Below, in pieces: positions 1 to 7,006 of a DNA stretch of 8,233 nucleotides. The position numbers and the translations under genes were made by a program. Source of the stretch: Aurantimonadaceae bacterium (GTDB lineage Bacteria; Pseudomonadota; Alphaproteobacteria; Rhizobiales; Rhizobiaceae); the NCBI GenBank assembly GCA_003232595.1, contig QIIJ01000251.1:1-8233 (forward strand), in the 5' to 3' direction. Within the stretch, counting starts at the first letter, position 1. The number at the start of each line of letters is the position of its first letter. The notes under the pieces are model-generated. The model was not told where the DNA came from. It saw only the letters and a program-made list of their open reading frames with translations, and ran no database searches.

Positions 1-857
1 CCGGCCGCCGTTCCCGCATCCGTATCACCATTGATCAAAGCCACTATCTGCACGGTAACAGTGGTTACCGCCTCAAGCGGGTTCCAGGTCAACCGTGCGG
101 CATGGCCTGCCGCCATAACAACGATCATGGTTTCTCCAATGGCCCGGGATACAGCAAGAGTGATGGCTGAAACAATGCCAGGCAGGGCAGCGGGCAGCAC
201 TACTTTCAGAACTGTTTCGGCCTTTGTTGCACCCATCGCCAGCGACCCGTCGCGCAGCGATTGGGGAACAGCGTTGATCACGTCATCGGAAAGGGATGAA
301 ATAAACGGAATGATCATAATTCCCATAACCAGTCCGGCGGCCAGCGCGCTTTGGGCGGAGACTGAAAGACCCAGAGCCTCGCCCACCGCGCGGATAGCGG
401 GTGCAACCGTAAGGGCTGCAAAAATGCCATAGACCACGGTTGGTATTCCAGCGAGAATTTCCAACATCGGTTTGGCCACTGCCCGCAAGTTTGGCCCTGC
501 ATATTCTGAAAGATATATGGCGGACAAAAGCCCCACAGGCACCGCCACAATCATGGCAATCAGGGTGATCATCATGGTGCCTGCAAACAGTGGAACGGCA
601 CCGATGGTATTTTCATCCACCTTGCCCTCATAAACTCCTGACAAAGGTGACCAGTGGGTACCGAAAAGAAATTTCCACAAAGGCACCTGGCTGAAAAACT
701 TCACCGTTTCGCCCACGAGTGAGAACAGAATGCCAATGGTTGTGACAATCGCCGCTCCGGCCATCAGCATAAGAGCGAAACGCATGATCTGTTCGCTGCG
801 ATTACGAGCCCGGAACGAAGGAGTGATTTGCCGCGTGGTGAGCAAGTGACCCGGCAA
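1..857 (-). CDS. pstC: Phosphate ABC transporter permease PstC, main part (C-terminus off the left edge)
   Basis: This is one of the two inner-membrane permease subunits of the high-affinity phosphate importer PstSCAB. The frame is open from the TGA at 858-860 to the window edge. It reads RQITPSFRARNRSEQIM, then a membrane segment (MLMAGAAIVTTIGILFSLV), VPLWKFLFGTHWSP, the permease core PLFAGTMMITLIAMIVAVP, IYLSEYAGP, LEILAGIPTVVYGIFAALT, and the cytoplasmic coupling loop DGSLAMGATKAE with VLPAALPGI, which docks on the PstB ATPase. These are hallmark PstC stretches in the right order. Its 5' end is unclear: the conserved FRARNR lies upstream of the first ATG (785), so that ATG is not the natural start. 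TTG at 857 or 845 is possible but has no clear ribosome site. More likely this frame continues the N-terminal piece at 802-1071 after a frameshift. pstS lies upstream on the same strand; pstA and pstB would be expected beyond the left edge. Confidence 0.9.
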   Translation of the reverse strand, partial: MPGHLLTTRQITPSFRARNRSEQIMRFALMLMAGAAIVTTIGILFSLVGETVKFFSQVPLWKFLFGTHWSPLSGVYEGKVDENTIGAVPLFAGTMMITLIAMIVAVPVGLLSAIYLSEYAGPNLRAVAKPMLEILAGIPTVVYGIFAALTVAPAIRAVGEALGLSVSAQSALAAGLVMGIMIIPFISSLSDDVINAVPQSLRDGSLAMGATKAETVLKVVLPAALPGIVSAITLAVSRAIGETMIVVMAAGHAARLTWNPLEAVTTVTVQIVALINGDTDAGTAA

Positions 858-1071
858 TCAGCACCGGAACACCGCTTTCGCCGAAAATAACAATGATAAT
901 CAGGGCCGCTGTAATGCCTGCAATACCTGTCCAAATCGCGCTGTAAAACCCGTGATAGACGGGGCGCGAATGCAACAGAGCGGGATTACCGATGGCCAAA
1001 GCCCGACCGCGCCCGAGGAACCAGGCAGTGGTAGAAATTAACAATACAACGAGGAATGTCGAATTCAGCAA
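802..1071 (-). CDS. N-terminal piece of PstC in a different reading frame
   Basis: An 89-codon frame starts at TTG 1071 with a good ribosome site (AGAAGGA at 1086-1080, 8 bases before the TTG) and ends at TAA 804-802. It encodes a membrane segment (FLVVLLISTTAWFLG), then RGRALAIGNPALLHSRPVYHG, which matches the LGRSRALA...LHSLPxYYG pattern at the start of alphaproteobacterial PstC proteins, and a second hydrophobic stretch (WTGIAGITAALIIIVIF). It overlaps the main PstC frame by 56 bases in a different frame, so a shift between about 857 and 830 would join them. In the relatives I remember, about 80 residues separate the first membrane segment from ITPSxRARN; here they are nearly adjacent, suggesting a deletion as well. 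It could be a split or broken pstC, a sequencing error, or a short separate membrane peptide. The gap to the pstS stop is 64 bases, so the two are probably co-transcribed. Confidence 0.65.
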   Translation of the reverse strand: MLNSTFLVVLLISTTAWFLGRGRALAIGNPALLHSRPVYHGFYSAIWTGIAGITAALIIIVIFGESGVPVLIAGSLAHHAANHSFVPGS

Positions 1072-1135
1072 CTATTCATTCCTTCTTTCGCCCTGTTGGA
1101 TGGATTGGTCATTTGGCAATGCTTCTCAACGCTCG

Positions 1136-2257
1136 TCAATTCAGCAATTCACCAATCATCGGCTGGAAATCTGTGACTCGTTCGCGCATGATTTCAAGCT
1201 CATCCTCCGGCAGTGGGATTAACCCCTTGTCAGCCAGATACCCATCTTCGCCGGCGGCATCCTCACTCATGAATTCGCTAATAAATTCGACAATGCCCGG
1301 AACCTTGCCCACATGGGCGTTTTTGACGTAGAAAAACAGCGAACGGGCAACGGGATATCCACCATCTGCAATATTGTCGAAATCCGGTGCAACACCATCG
1401 ATTTTTGCGCCCTTTATCCGGTTTCTGTTCTGGTCAAGGAAGGAATACCCGAACACACCAATGGCATTGGGATTTGCCACAAGCTGGCCGACAATCGCAT
1501 TGTCATTTTCACCGGCTTCGATATAAGGGCCGTCGTTGCGAATGTGCCAGGCTATTTTTCTAAAAATCGATTTGCCCTTCAGCAACTCGCCGTTTTGTTC
1601 CAAAAAATTGGATGGAATTCCGCGGGCCTTCGCGATTTCTGCAATTTTGACATCGCCTTTGGCCAGTCCGTGCAACGTTTTAAGCCAGCCAATACCTTTG
1701 GCACCGCCTCCAAGTGCAAGTTCCTCAAAGGCGTCACGCGTACCGGAAGTTGGCGGCGGCCCGAAAACTTCAATCTTTGTATCCGGCAAAGCGGCATCAA
1801 TATCCGACCATTTCTGATAGGGGTTCTTGACAAGCTTGCCGTCCTTTCCGGGGACCAGTGCGGCAAGCGCCAGATAGAGTTGTTTGCGGCTTAATTCAAA
1901 AGTTTCGCCACCTTTGGCATTGGCAATCACAATGCCATCAAAACCGATGATTACTTCGGTGATCTTCCTGACTCCGTTTTGCTGACAGTTTTTCCATTCG
2001 CCAGCTTTCATCTGCCGCGATGCATTGGTGATATCCGGTGAATGTTTCATGCCGCCACCAGAACCGGTGGCAACCACCTTTGGGGTTTTGAAGCGGGTTT
2101 TCTTTCCGAACTTGTCGGCAACCGTGGTTGAAAACGGAAAGACCGTAGATGACCCCACAATGGTAATCTGCTCACGTGCGAGGGCGGTTCCTGCGCCGAA
2201 CATTGCCATGCCTGCACCAAGCAGCATTGCTTTGGTCAGGAATTTTGATCTGCTCAT
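1136..2257 (-). CDS. pstS: Phosphate ABC transporter substrate-binding protein PstS
   Basis: This is the periplasmic phosphate-binding protein that feeds the PstCAB importer. The 373-residue product has a Sec signal peptide (MSRSKF, hydrophobic core, cleavage after GTALA near residue 27), then ITIVGSSTVFPF (the phosphate-binding GSSTV/FPF loop), TGSGGG near 64-69, GFDGIVIAN, the PTSGTRDAF anion-binding loop near 169-177, IEAGENDN near 247-253, FGYSFLDQN, and YLADKGLIPLP near the end. After GGG the protein goes straight to MKHSPDITNAS, whereas the alphaproteobacterial relatives I recall read GGG(L/M)KLFCAGVG...PDITNASR. About eight residues of the N-lobe therefore seem to be missing, in frame. 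I chose ATG 2257 because GGGA lies 8 bases before it; ATG 2266 would add MCI but has no properly spaced ribosome site. A PhoB box 66 bases upstream indicates induction by phosphate starvation. Confidence 0.95.
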   Translation of the reverse strand: MSRSKFLTKAMLLGAGMAMFGAGTALAREQITIVGSSTVFPFSTTVADKFGKKTRFKTPKVVATGSGGGMKHSPDITNASRQMKAGEWKNCQQNGVRKITEVIIGFDGIVIANAKGGETFELSRKQLYLALAALVPGKDGKLVKNPYQKWSDIDAALPDTKIEVFGPPPTSGTRDAFEELALGGGAKGIGWLKTLHGLAKGDVKIAEIAKARGIPSNFLEQNGELLKGKSIFRKIAWHIRNDGPYIEAGENDNAIVGQLVANPNAIGVFGYSFLDQNRNRIKGAKIDGVAPDFDNIADGGYPVARSLFFYVKNAHVGKVPGIVEFISEFMSEDAAGEDGYLADKGLIPLPEDELEIMRERVTDFQPMIGELLN

Positions 2258-2308
2258 GATACACATCCCGTTTCAGAAGGTTACCTGTTTGCCTTCTGAT
2301 AGGCGGCG

Positions 2309-2314
2309 CATATG
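2309..2314 (-). promoter_or_regulatory. Possible -10 element of the pstS promoter
   Basis: CATATG on the minus strand begins 8 bases downstream of the last conserved CTGTCAC of the PhoB box. Pho promoters use the box in place of a -35 and have a -10 roughly this far away. The match to TATAAT is only moderate, so this is an inference from position. Confidence 0.35.
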
Positions 2315-2322
2315 AAGCTGAC

Positions 2323-2351
2323 GTGACAGTTGTGTGACAGTTGTGTGACGT
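2323..2351 (-). promoter_or_regulatory. PhoB-binding site (Pho box) upstream of pstS
   Basis: On the minus strand the sequence reads CTGTCAC ACAA CTGTCAC (2340-2323), two 7-base PhoB half-sites in direct repeat with 11-bp spacing, matching the classical Pho box. A third, weaker unit (ACGTCAC, 2351-2345) precedes them in the same phase, so the 11-bp unit is present nearly three times. The site points toward pstS and ends 65 bases before its start. PhoB phosphorylated by PhoR would bind here and activate pstS and the genes downstream. Confidence 0.88.
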
Positions 2352-2442
2352 GAAAAAGGGACGAACACTCCACCGGCTGAAGCTGATGGATTCAAGTTAC
2401 GGTTGGAAGCTGGATTGGTCGACAATGCGGTCGACTGCTTAC

Positions 2443-2597
2443 CCACCTCCCCCTTGTGGGGAGGTCGAACGTTGCGACACGCAATGTTCGGGTGGGGGTA
2501 GTACTATCATCAATACAATCAAGTGGTTGTGGCGAGTAGTACCCCCATCCGAGGCCGATCTTTGATCGCCTTCGACCTCCCCACAAGGGGGAGGTGG
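2443..2597. repeat. 155-bp composite palindromic intergenic element
   Basis: A perfect 27-bp inverted repeat (2443-2469 and 2571-2597) encloses 101 bp. Each 27-bp arm also contains its own hairpin: ACCTCCCC/GGGGAGGT with a 5-base loop (2445-2465 and 2575-2595). Inside lie a further stem, CGAACGTTGCG/CGCAATGTTCG (2466-2490, one mismatch), and an inner inverted pair 2490-2505 / 2535-2550 matching at 14 of 16 positions. The element could thus fold as one long stem or as several hairpins. It encodes no protein: the open frames across it are by-products of the repeat. It resembles the small non-coding palindromic repeats dispersed in Hyphomicrobiales genomes, a comparison from memory. Lying between phoR and pstS, it may block or trim read-through transcripts. 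I saw no clear target-site duplication. Confidence 0.85.
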
Positions 2598-2704
2598 AAC
2601 CATAAAAGTTCAATATCAACCGTATACCTGGTGGGAAAAATGCATCACAATTCACGTCCTTGCCGCCCAAAGGCATGGGGTTTGCCGACCTCCTATCGGG
2701 AGCA

Positions 2705-3742
2705 CTAAAGCGGTAGAAATACGGTGAACGTACTGCCTGTACCAAGCTTGCTTTTTATCTGCAGGCGGCCGCGGTGGCGGGCAAGGATATGTTTGACGAT
2801 GGCAAGCCCAAGCCCGGTGCCACCCTTTTCCCGCGAGCGGCCACTGTCGATACGATAAAACCGTTCCGTCAGCCGTGGCAGGTGTTCTGGAGCGATACCT
2901 GCACCCTGGTCAGTAACGGCAATCACCAGGACCGGCCCGCGAATTCCAGGAGCCCGTCCCCGGTTGCTGATGCAAATTGAAACCTTGTTGTTGGAACCAC
3001 CATATTTAATCGCATTCTCGATCAGATTGAGAAAAACCTGCGACAACTGGTCCCCGTCACCCAATATGCTGTCGTTGATGTCCTTATCTATATCCAGATT
3101 GAGCTTTACATTTTCCTGCGTCGCCAACGGCATCAATATTGTGATCACCTGACGGATAATTGCGCAAATTCCGGCCTTGCCGTCAGGGCGCACATGCTGA
3201 TCTGCCTCAACCTTTGACAGCGACAGGAGGTCGCCAATCAGCCGGTCCATCCGTTTGGCTTCCTGGCCCATAATACCCAGAAATTTTTCGCGCGCCTTGG
3301 CGTCATCCTTTGCAGAACCCTTGAGCGTTTCGATGAAACCGTTGAGCGCGGTCAGCGGCGAGCGCAATTCGTGACTGACATTGGCCACAAACTCGCTTCG
3401 CATCAGCTCTGCCTCACGAACATGGGAGATATTTTCGAAACTGACCACGGCTCCCTGTTTGGTATTGGTTTCAAGCTGTACGACATTGACCTTAAAAGTG
3501 GTGCGTACCGGTTTTTTCAGGGTGATTACGCAATCACGTTTTACCCCGTTTTCCAGAACGCGGTCGATGATGTTCAATACCTCGGGATGACGCACTGCCT
3601 GAACAAAATCGCGCCCCGCAAGATTATCGCCAAACAGCGCAGTACCGGCCTGATTGACCAGCACAATCCTGCGATTTTCATCGACAATAAAAATTGCCGC
3701 ACCGAGCCCGTCAAGGACCGGCTGCATGGAGCTTATCTGCAC
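2705..3742 (-). CDS. phoR: Phosphate-regulon sensor histidine kinase PhoR, form without membrane segments
   Basis: PhoR phosphorylates PhoB when phosphate is scarce. The 345-residue protein starts with a PAS-type domain (about 5-105; AAIFIVDENRRIVLVNQAG), then the dimerisation/phosphoacceptor helix with H-box FVANVSHELRSPL (His124), and the ATPase domain with N-box NLIENAIKYG (Asn243), G1 box DQGAGIA (278-284), F-box RLTERFYRID and G2 box GGTGLGLAI (308-316). The usual PhoR is about 420 residues or more with one or two N-terminal membrane helices; here none exist. The frame upstream of the start contains no further start codon before a TGA at 3790-3788, so the short form is not an annotation choice. 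Start: GTG 3742 with TGGA 8 bases before it; ATG 3727 is an alternative. The adjacent pst genes support the PhoR assignment over a generic PAS kinase. It lies 64 bp after the TetR gene on the same strand, with no Pho box in between. Confidence 0.9.
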   Translation of the reverse strand: MQISSMQPVLDGLGAAIFIVDENRRIVLVNQAGTALFGDNLAGRDFVQAVRHPEVLNIIDRVLENGVKRDCVITLKKPVRTTFKVNVVQLETNTKQGAVVSFENISHVREAELMRSEFVANVSHELRSPLTALNGFIETLKGSAKDDAKAREKFLGIMGQEAKRMDRLIGDLLSLSKVEADQHVRPDGKAGICAIIRQVITILMPLATQENVKLNLDIDKDINDSILGDGDQLSQVFLNLIENAIKYGGSNNKVSICISNRGRAPGIRGPVLVIAVTDQGAGIAPEHLPRLTERFYRIDSGRSREKGGTGLGLAIVKHILARHRGRLQIKSKLGTGSTFTVFLPL

Positions 3743-3806
3743 GGACGAATTCCAGATTCTGACAACAGATGAAGTCTTCTTATCGTATCAGCCATTGCAA
3801 GGGCAA

Positions 3807-4421
3807 TCATTCAAATTCATTCAGACCGGCATTACTGAACCCGTTGACAAAGGTATCACTGATTAATTTGGCGAAAAACTCCGGGGATAACTCACCCTCT
3901 TCTGAAAACCATGTGTGGGTCCAGTTGATCATGCCAAAAAACATCATTGCAGCCGGAAACTGCATTGATTTGTCCATGGTAAAATCCGGATTTATCTCTG
4001 CCAGCGTGTCAAAGATTGATTCAATCGGCTTGCGCAACAGGCTTGCAACTTCTGCCCGTTGCGCATTTGGAAGAGCATCAAGTTCGCCCAGGATAAGCTT
4101 GTGTTTGGCGCGAAACCTTACGTTTTTCAAAAGCATCCGGCGGGCAACACTTTCCAGTTTTTGTTGGGGTGCAAGACTGGTATCGCCGTTTAGCGGTTCA
4201 AACGTATCGCGAAGGCTAAGGGCGTGATCGCGGAGAATCTCATAGAGCACCTGCTCTTTGGAGGTAAAATAGTGGTAAAGCCGGGACTTTGAAGTCCGGC
4301 AGCTTTTTGCGATATCTGAAATTGAGGTTGCGTGAAATCCCTTTTCAGCAAACAGGCCGGTTGCAGCATCAAGAATGGATGCGCGTTTTTTGTTGTAATC
4401 ATCGGCCTTTGTTCGTGCCAT
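3807..4421 (-). CDS. TetR/AcrR-family transcriptional regulator, probable regulator of the phenylacetate genes
   Basis: This 204-residue protein is a normal-length TetR-family repressor. The N-terminal DNA-binding domain (about 12-58) reads RASILDAATGLFAEKGFH, then the helix-turn-helix TSISDIAKSCRTSKSRLYHYF and SKEQVLYEIL, the standard TetR signature. The C-terminal ligand and dimer domain (about 75-204) includes FFGMINWTHTWF, as in the regulators of acyl-CoA or aromatic-CoA catabolism. It lies 74 bp after paaK on the same strand, so I infer that it controls the paa genes and probably responds to a CoA ester such as phenylacetyl-CoA, as the TetR-type PaaR proteins of other bacteria do. The ligand is not shown by sequence. 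AGGA five bases before the ATG supports the start. Regulation of phoR instead is possible but less likely. Confidence 0.88.
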   Translation of the reverse strand: MARTKADDYNKKRASILDAATGLFAEKGFHATSISDIAKSCRTSKSRLYHYFTSKEQVLYEILRDHALSLRDTFEPLNGDTSLAPQQKLESVARRMLLKNVRFRAKHKLILGELDALPNAQRAEVASLLRKPIESIFDTLAEINPDFTMDKSMQFPAAMMFFGMINWTHTWFSEEGELSPEFFAKLISDTFVNGFSNAGLNEFE

Positions 4422-4495
4422 GAAAATCCTCTATCGACACGGGTGCGGCCAATATCGCTTTGTTGCAAAAGTAACGTCGTTTATGAATTCAACAA

Positions 4496-5794
4496 TCAGC
4501 GCTTGTCAACAACCCGTACAGCCTTGCCCTGGGAACGGGGAATTTCACCGCTGCTTTTCAGATTGATCCAGGCCGATATTCCAATCTGCGCCTTGATCTT
4601 CCCGGCAAGCGATTTTGCAGCCTGCTCCAGGCTGTCAAAAGACTGTCCGACCCGACCCTCAACCGCAATGGATATGGCATCCATCCGCCCTTCTTTGGTA
4701 AGAGTGATCTGGTAGTGGGCGGAAAGTGCAGGTTCCTGCAATATGATTTCCTCAATCTGCGAGGGGAAAACATTGACACCGCGAATGATCATCATGTCGT
4801 CGGTGCGTGCGGTAATGCGTTCAAACCGGCGATGGGTGAAAGCGGTGCCGGGAAGAAGCCGGGTCAAATCCTTGGTGCGATAGCGGATGATCGGCATCGC
4901 CTCCTTGAACAGGGCTGTCAGGACAAACTCCCCGGATGTCCCGTCTTCAAGCGGTGTAAATGAATTTGGGTCGACAATCTCGGGCACAAAAGCGTCTTCC
5001 CAGATAACGGCACCATCTTTGGTTTCGGCACATTCATTGGCAAGACCCGGCCCCATCAGCTCCGACAGGCCATAGATATCGACCGCGTCAATATCGAATT
5101 TGCCTTCGATTTCCCGGCGCATTTCCTCACTCCAGGGTTCAGCCCCGAATATGCCTATCTTGAGCGAGGTGGTGCGCGGGTCAATGCCGCGTTCGGCAAA
5201 AGCATCAGCCAGCGCCAGCAGATAGGAAGGTGTGACCATTATTATTTCCGGTTCGAAATCCATGATCAGTTGAATTTGCTTGTCTGTCTGCCCACCGGAC
5301 ATCGGGATCACAGTGCAGCCCAGTGCCTCGGCACCATAGTGGGCGCCAAGACCGCCGGTAAACAATCCGTATCCGTAAGCGATATGCACCTTGTGTTCGG
5401 CGCGTCCGCCGGAGGCGCGGATGGAGCGGGCAACCAGGTTGGACCAGACGTCAATATCGTTTTGAGTGTAGCCGACAACGGTCGGCTTGCCGGTCGTGCC
5501 GGAGGAGGCGTGAATACGTACGATATCCTTCATCGGAACGGCAAACATGCCAAAAGGGTAATTCTGGCGCAGATCTTCCTTGGTGGTGAAAGGAAATTTA
5601 GCCAGATCGTCAAGATGTTTCAGATCATCCGGGTGTACCCCGGCAGCATCATACTTTGCCTTGTACATCGCAACATTGTCATAGGCATGATTGAGGGTCC
5701 ATTGCAGTTTTTTCAACTGCAAAGCGGCAATTTTATCCCGGCTTGCTGCCAGCACCGGTTCGCATTCGACGCAATGATCAATAATTCTGCCCAT
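4496..5794 (-). CDS. paaK: Phenylacetate-CoA ligase PaaK
   Basis: PaaK activates phenylacetate with ATP and CoA to phenylacetyl-CoA, AMP and pyrophosphate in the cytoplasm, the entry step of the aerobic CoA-dependent phenylacetate route. The 432 residues are the typical length. Visible motifs: ATP-binding loop SSGTTGKPT (97-105), HIAYGYGLFTGG (137-148), MVTPSYLLALADA (187-198), the adenylate-binding FGAEPWSEEM (216-225) and YGLSELMGPG (241-250), the hinge region RTDDMMIIRGVNVFPSQ (330-346), and the C-terminal GEIPRSQGKAVRVVD with the expected catalytic lysine at 425. The start is secure: GAGGG lies five bases before ATG 5794 and begins at the last base of the thiolase stop codon, so the two genes are translationally linked (9-bp gap). 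No defects are seen. Confidence 0.97.
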   Translation of the reverse strand: MGRIIDHCVECEPVLAASRDKIAALQLKKLQWTLNHAYDNVAMYKAKYDAAGVHPDDLKHLDDLAKFPFTTKEDLRQNYPFGMFAVPMKDIVRIHASSGTTGKPTVVGYTQNDIDVWSNLVARSIRASGGRAEHKVHIAYGYGLFTGGLGAHYGAEALGCTVIPMSGGQTDKQIQLIMDFEPEIIMVTPSYLLALADAFAERGIDPRTTSLKIGIFGAEPWSEEMRREIEGKFDIDAVDIYGLSELMGPGLANECAETKDGAVIWEDAFVPEIVDPNSFTPLEDGTSGEFVLTALFKEAMPIIRYRTKDLTRLLPGTAFTHRRFERITARTDDMMIIRGVNVFPSQIEEIILQEPALSAHYQITLTKEGRMDAISIAVEGRVGQSFDSLEQAAKSLAGKIKAQIGISAWINLKSSGEIPRSQGKAVRVVDKR

Positions 5795-5803
5795 GATATC
5801 CCT

Positions 5804-7006
5804 CTATACCCGTTCAATTATCGCAGCAATGCCCTGACCAACGCCTATGCACATGGTGATAAGGCCGTAGCGGCCCTTGTTGCGCTCAAGCTGATTGAGG
5901 GCGGCTTGCGTAATCCGTGTACCACTCATGCCGAGCGGATGGCCAAGGGCAATCGCACCGCCATTGGGGTTTACCCGGGGATCGTCATCAGCAAGACCCA
6001 GTTCGCGCATCACTGCAAGCCCTTGAGCGGCAAAGGCTTCATTCAACTCAATCACGTCCATTTGCTCGATTTCAAGACCGGCCAGGGCCAGAACCTTGCG
6101 GCTTGCGGGAACCGGGCCCATGCCCATAATACGCGGCTCGATACCGGCCACCGCTCCCGCCACAATGCGCGCCCGTGGGGTAAGGCCACTATCTCGGGCA
6201 GTTTTCTCAGAAGCAATGATCATCGCCGCCGCTCCGTCATTAACACCCGAAGCATTGCCCGCTGTCACCGTGCCGTTGTGGCGGAACGGGGTGCCAAGTT
6301 TAGCAAGTGTTTCGAGCGGTGACAGGCGCAGATGTTCGTCCTTGTCGACAATGGTGACCGCGCCCTTGCGACCGGCAATCTCCACCGGAATGATTTCCTC
6401 GGCCAATCGTCCCTCATCCTGGGCCATTTTGGCCTTTTCCTGGGAACGGAAGGCAAAAATATCCTGATCTTCACGCGATACGGTAAACTGTTCGGCAACA
6501 TTTTCAGCCGTCTCAGGCATGGAAGCGGTGCCATATTGCTCATGCATCAACTTGTTGACAAAGCGCCAGCCGATCGTTGTGTCGTGGCTTTCGACGATGC
6601 GTGAAAATGCGGCTGTAGCCTTGGCTGTGACAAAGGGTGCGCGCGACATGCTTTCCACCCCGCAGGCCAGCGCAAGGCCACCTTCACCGCTTTTAATCAG
6701 CCGTGAGGCCTGCAATACAGCATCAAGGCCGGAACCGCAGAGCCGGTTAAGAGTAACGCCTGGAACCTCAACAGGAAGCCCCGCCAAAAGTGCCGCCATG
6801 CGTGCCACATTGCGATTGTCCTCGCCCGCCTGATTGGCGCAGCCCATGAAGACATCATCGATTTGAGTCGCGTCCATGCCGCCGTTTCGCCTGATCAGCG
6901 CGCGGATGGGTATTGCAGCCAGATCATCCGTGCGCACGCTGGACAAACCACCGCCATAACGTCCGATCGGGGTGCGAACCGCATCACATATAAAAGCATC
7001 GTTCAT
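5804..7006 (-). CDS. paaJ: 3-oxoadipyl-CoA thiolase (PaaJ/PcaF type)
   Basis: This enzyme cleaves 3-oxoadipyl-CoA with CoA to succinyl-CoA and acetyl-CoA; in the phenylacetate route it is also thought to act on 3-oxo-5,6-dehydrosuberyl-CoA. The 400 residues are the usual length for this subfamily. Catalytic residues are all present: nucleophile Cys90 in NRLCGSGLDA, NEAFAAQ (322-328), His357 in GGAIALGHPLGMSGTR, and Cys386 in TMCIGVGQG. DAVRTPIGRYGGGLSSVRTDDL at the N-terminus is the PcaF/PaaJ pattern rather than acetoacetyl-CoA thiolase. It is the first gene of the minus-strand paa run, directly before paaK and divergent from paaI. AGGA lies seven bases before ATG 7006. Sequence alone cannot separate paaJ from pcaF; the paaK and paaZ context favours paaJ. 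Confidence 0.93.
   Translation of the reverse strand: MNDAFICDAVRTPIGRYGGGLSSVRTDDLAAIPIRALIRRNGGMDATQIDDVFMGCANQAGEDNRNVARMAALLAGLPVEVPGVTLNRLCGSGLDAVLQASRLIKSGEGGLALACGVESMSRAPFVTAKATAAFSRIVESHDTTIGWRFVNKLMHEQYGTASMPETAENVAEQFTVSREDQDIFAFRSQEKAKMAQDEGRLAEEIIPVEIAGRKGAVTIVDKDEHLRLSPLETLAKLGTPFRHNGTVTAGNASGVNDGAAAMIIASEKTARDSGLTPRARIVAGAVAGIEPRIMGMGPVPASRKVLALAGLEIEQMDVIELNEAFAAQGLAVMRELGLADDDPRVNPNGGAIALGHPLGMSGTRITQAALNQLERNKGRYGLITMCIGVGQGIAAIIERV

Larger units (their letters stand above)
2267..2704. other. phoR-pstS intergenic region (438 bp)
   Basis: There is no credible gene in this gap. It holds, from the phoR side, about 107 bp without recognisable features (2598-2704), the palindromic element (2443-2597), about 90 bp of unremarkable sequence, the PhoB box and the short pstS leader. 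No standard GC-hairpin plus T-run terminator is evident directly after the phoR stop. Confidence 0.8.

Noticed and set aside
31..432. Plus-strand open frame of 133 codons near the left edge
   Set aside because: It is the complement of the conserved PstC permease core.
1062..1143. Ten-base direct repeat TTGCTGAATT at the end of pstS and the start of pstC
   Set aside because: It is too short to separate from chance, and part of it is coding in both genes.
1313..1894. Plus-strand open frame of 193 codons opposite pstS
   Set aside because: It lies wholly inside pstS on the other strand, with no family resemblance or convincing ribosome site.
2598..2704. Possible terminator after phoR
   Set aside because: Only a weak CTCC/GGAG pairing is visible and there is no T-run, so I do not call it.
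2392..2745. Minus-strand open frame of 117 codons over the palindromic element
   Set aside because: Its sequence is a translation of the repeat arms (LPTRGRW and SPLWGG strings), a known source of false proteins, and it overlaps the end of phoR.
5270..6322. Long plus-strand open frame (350 codons) across paaK and the thiolase
   Set aside because: It is antisense to two well-supported genes, has no recognisable domain, and its composition is that expected of a shadow frame.
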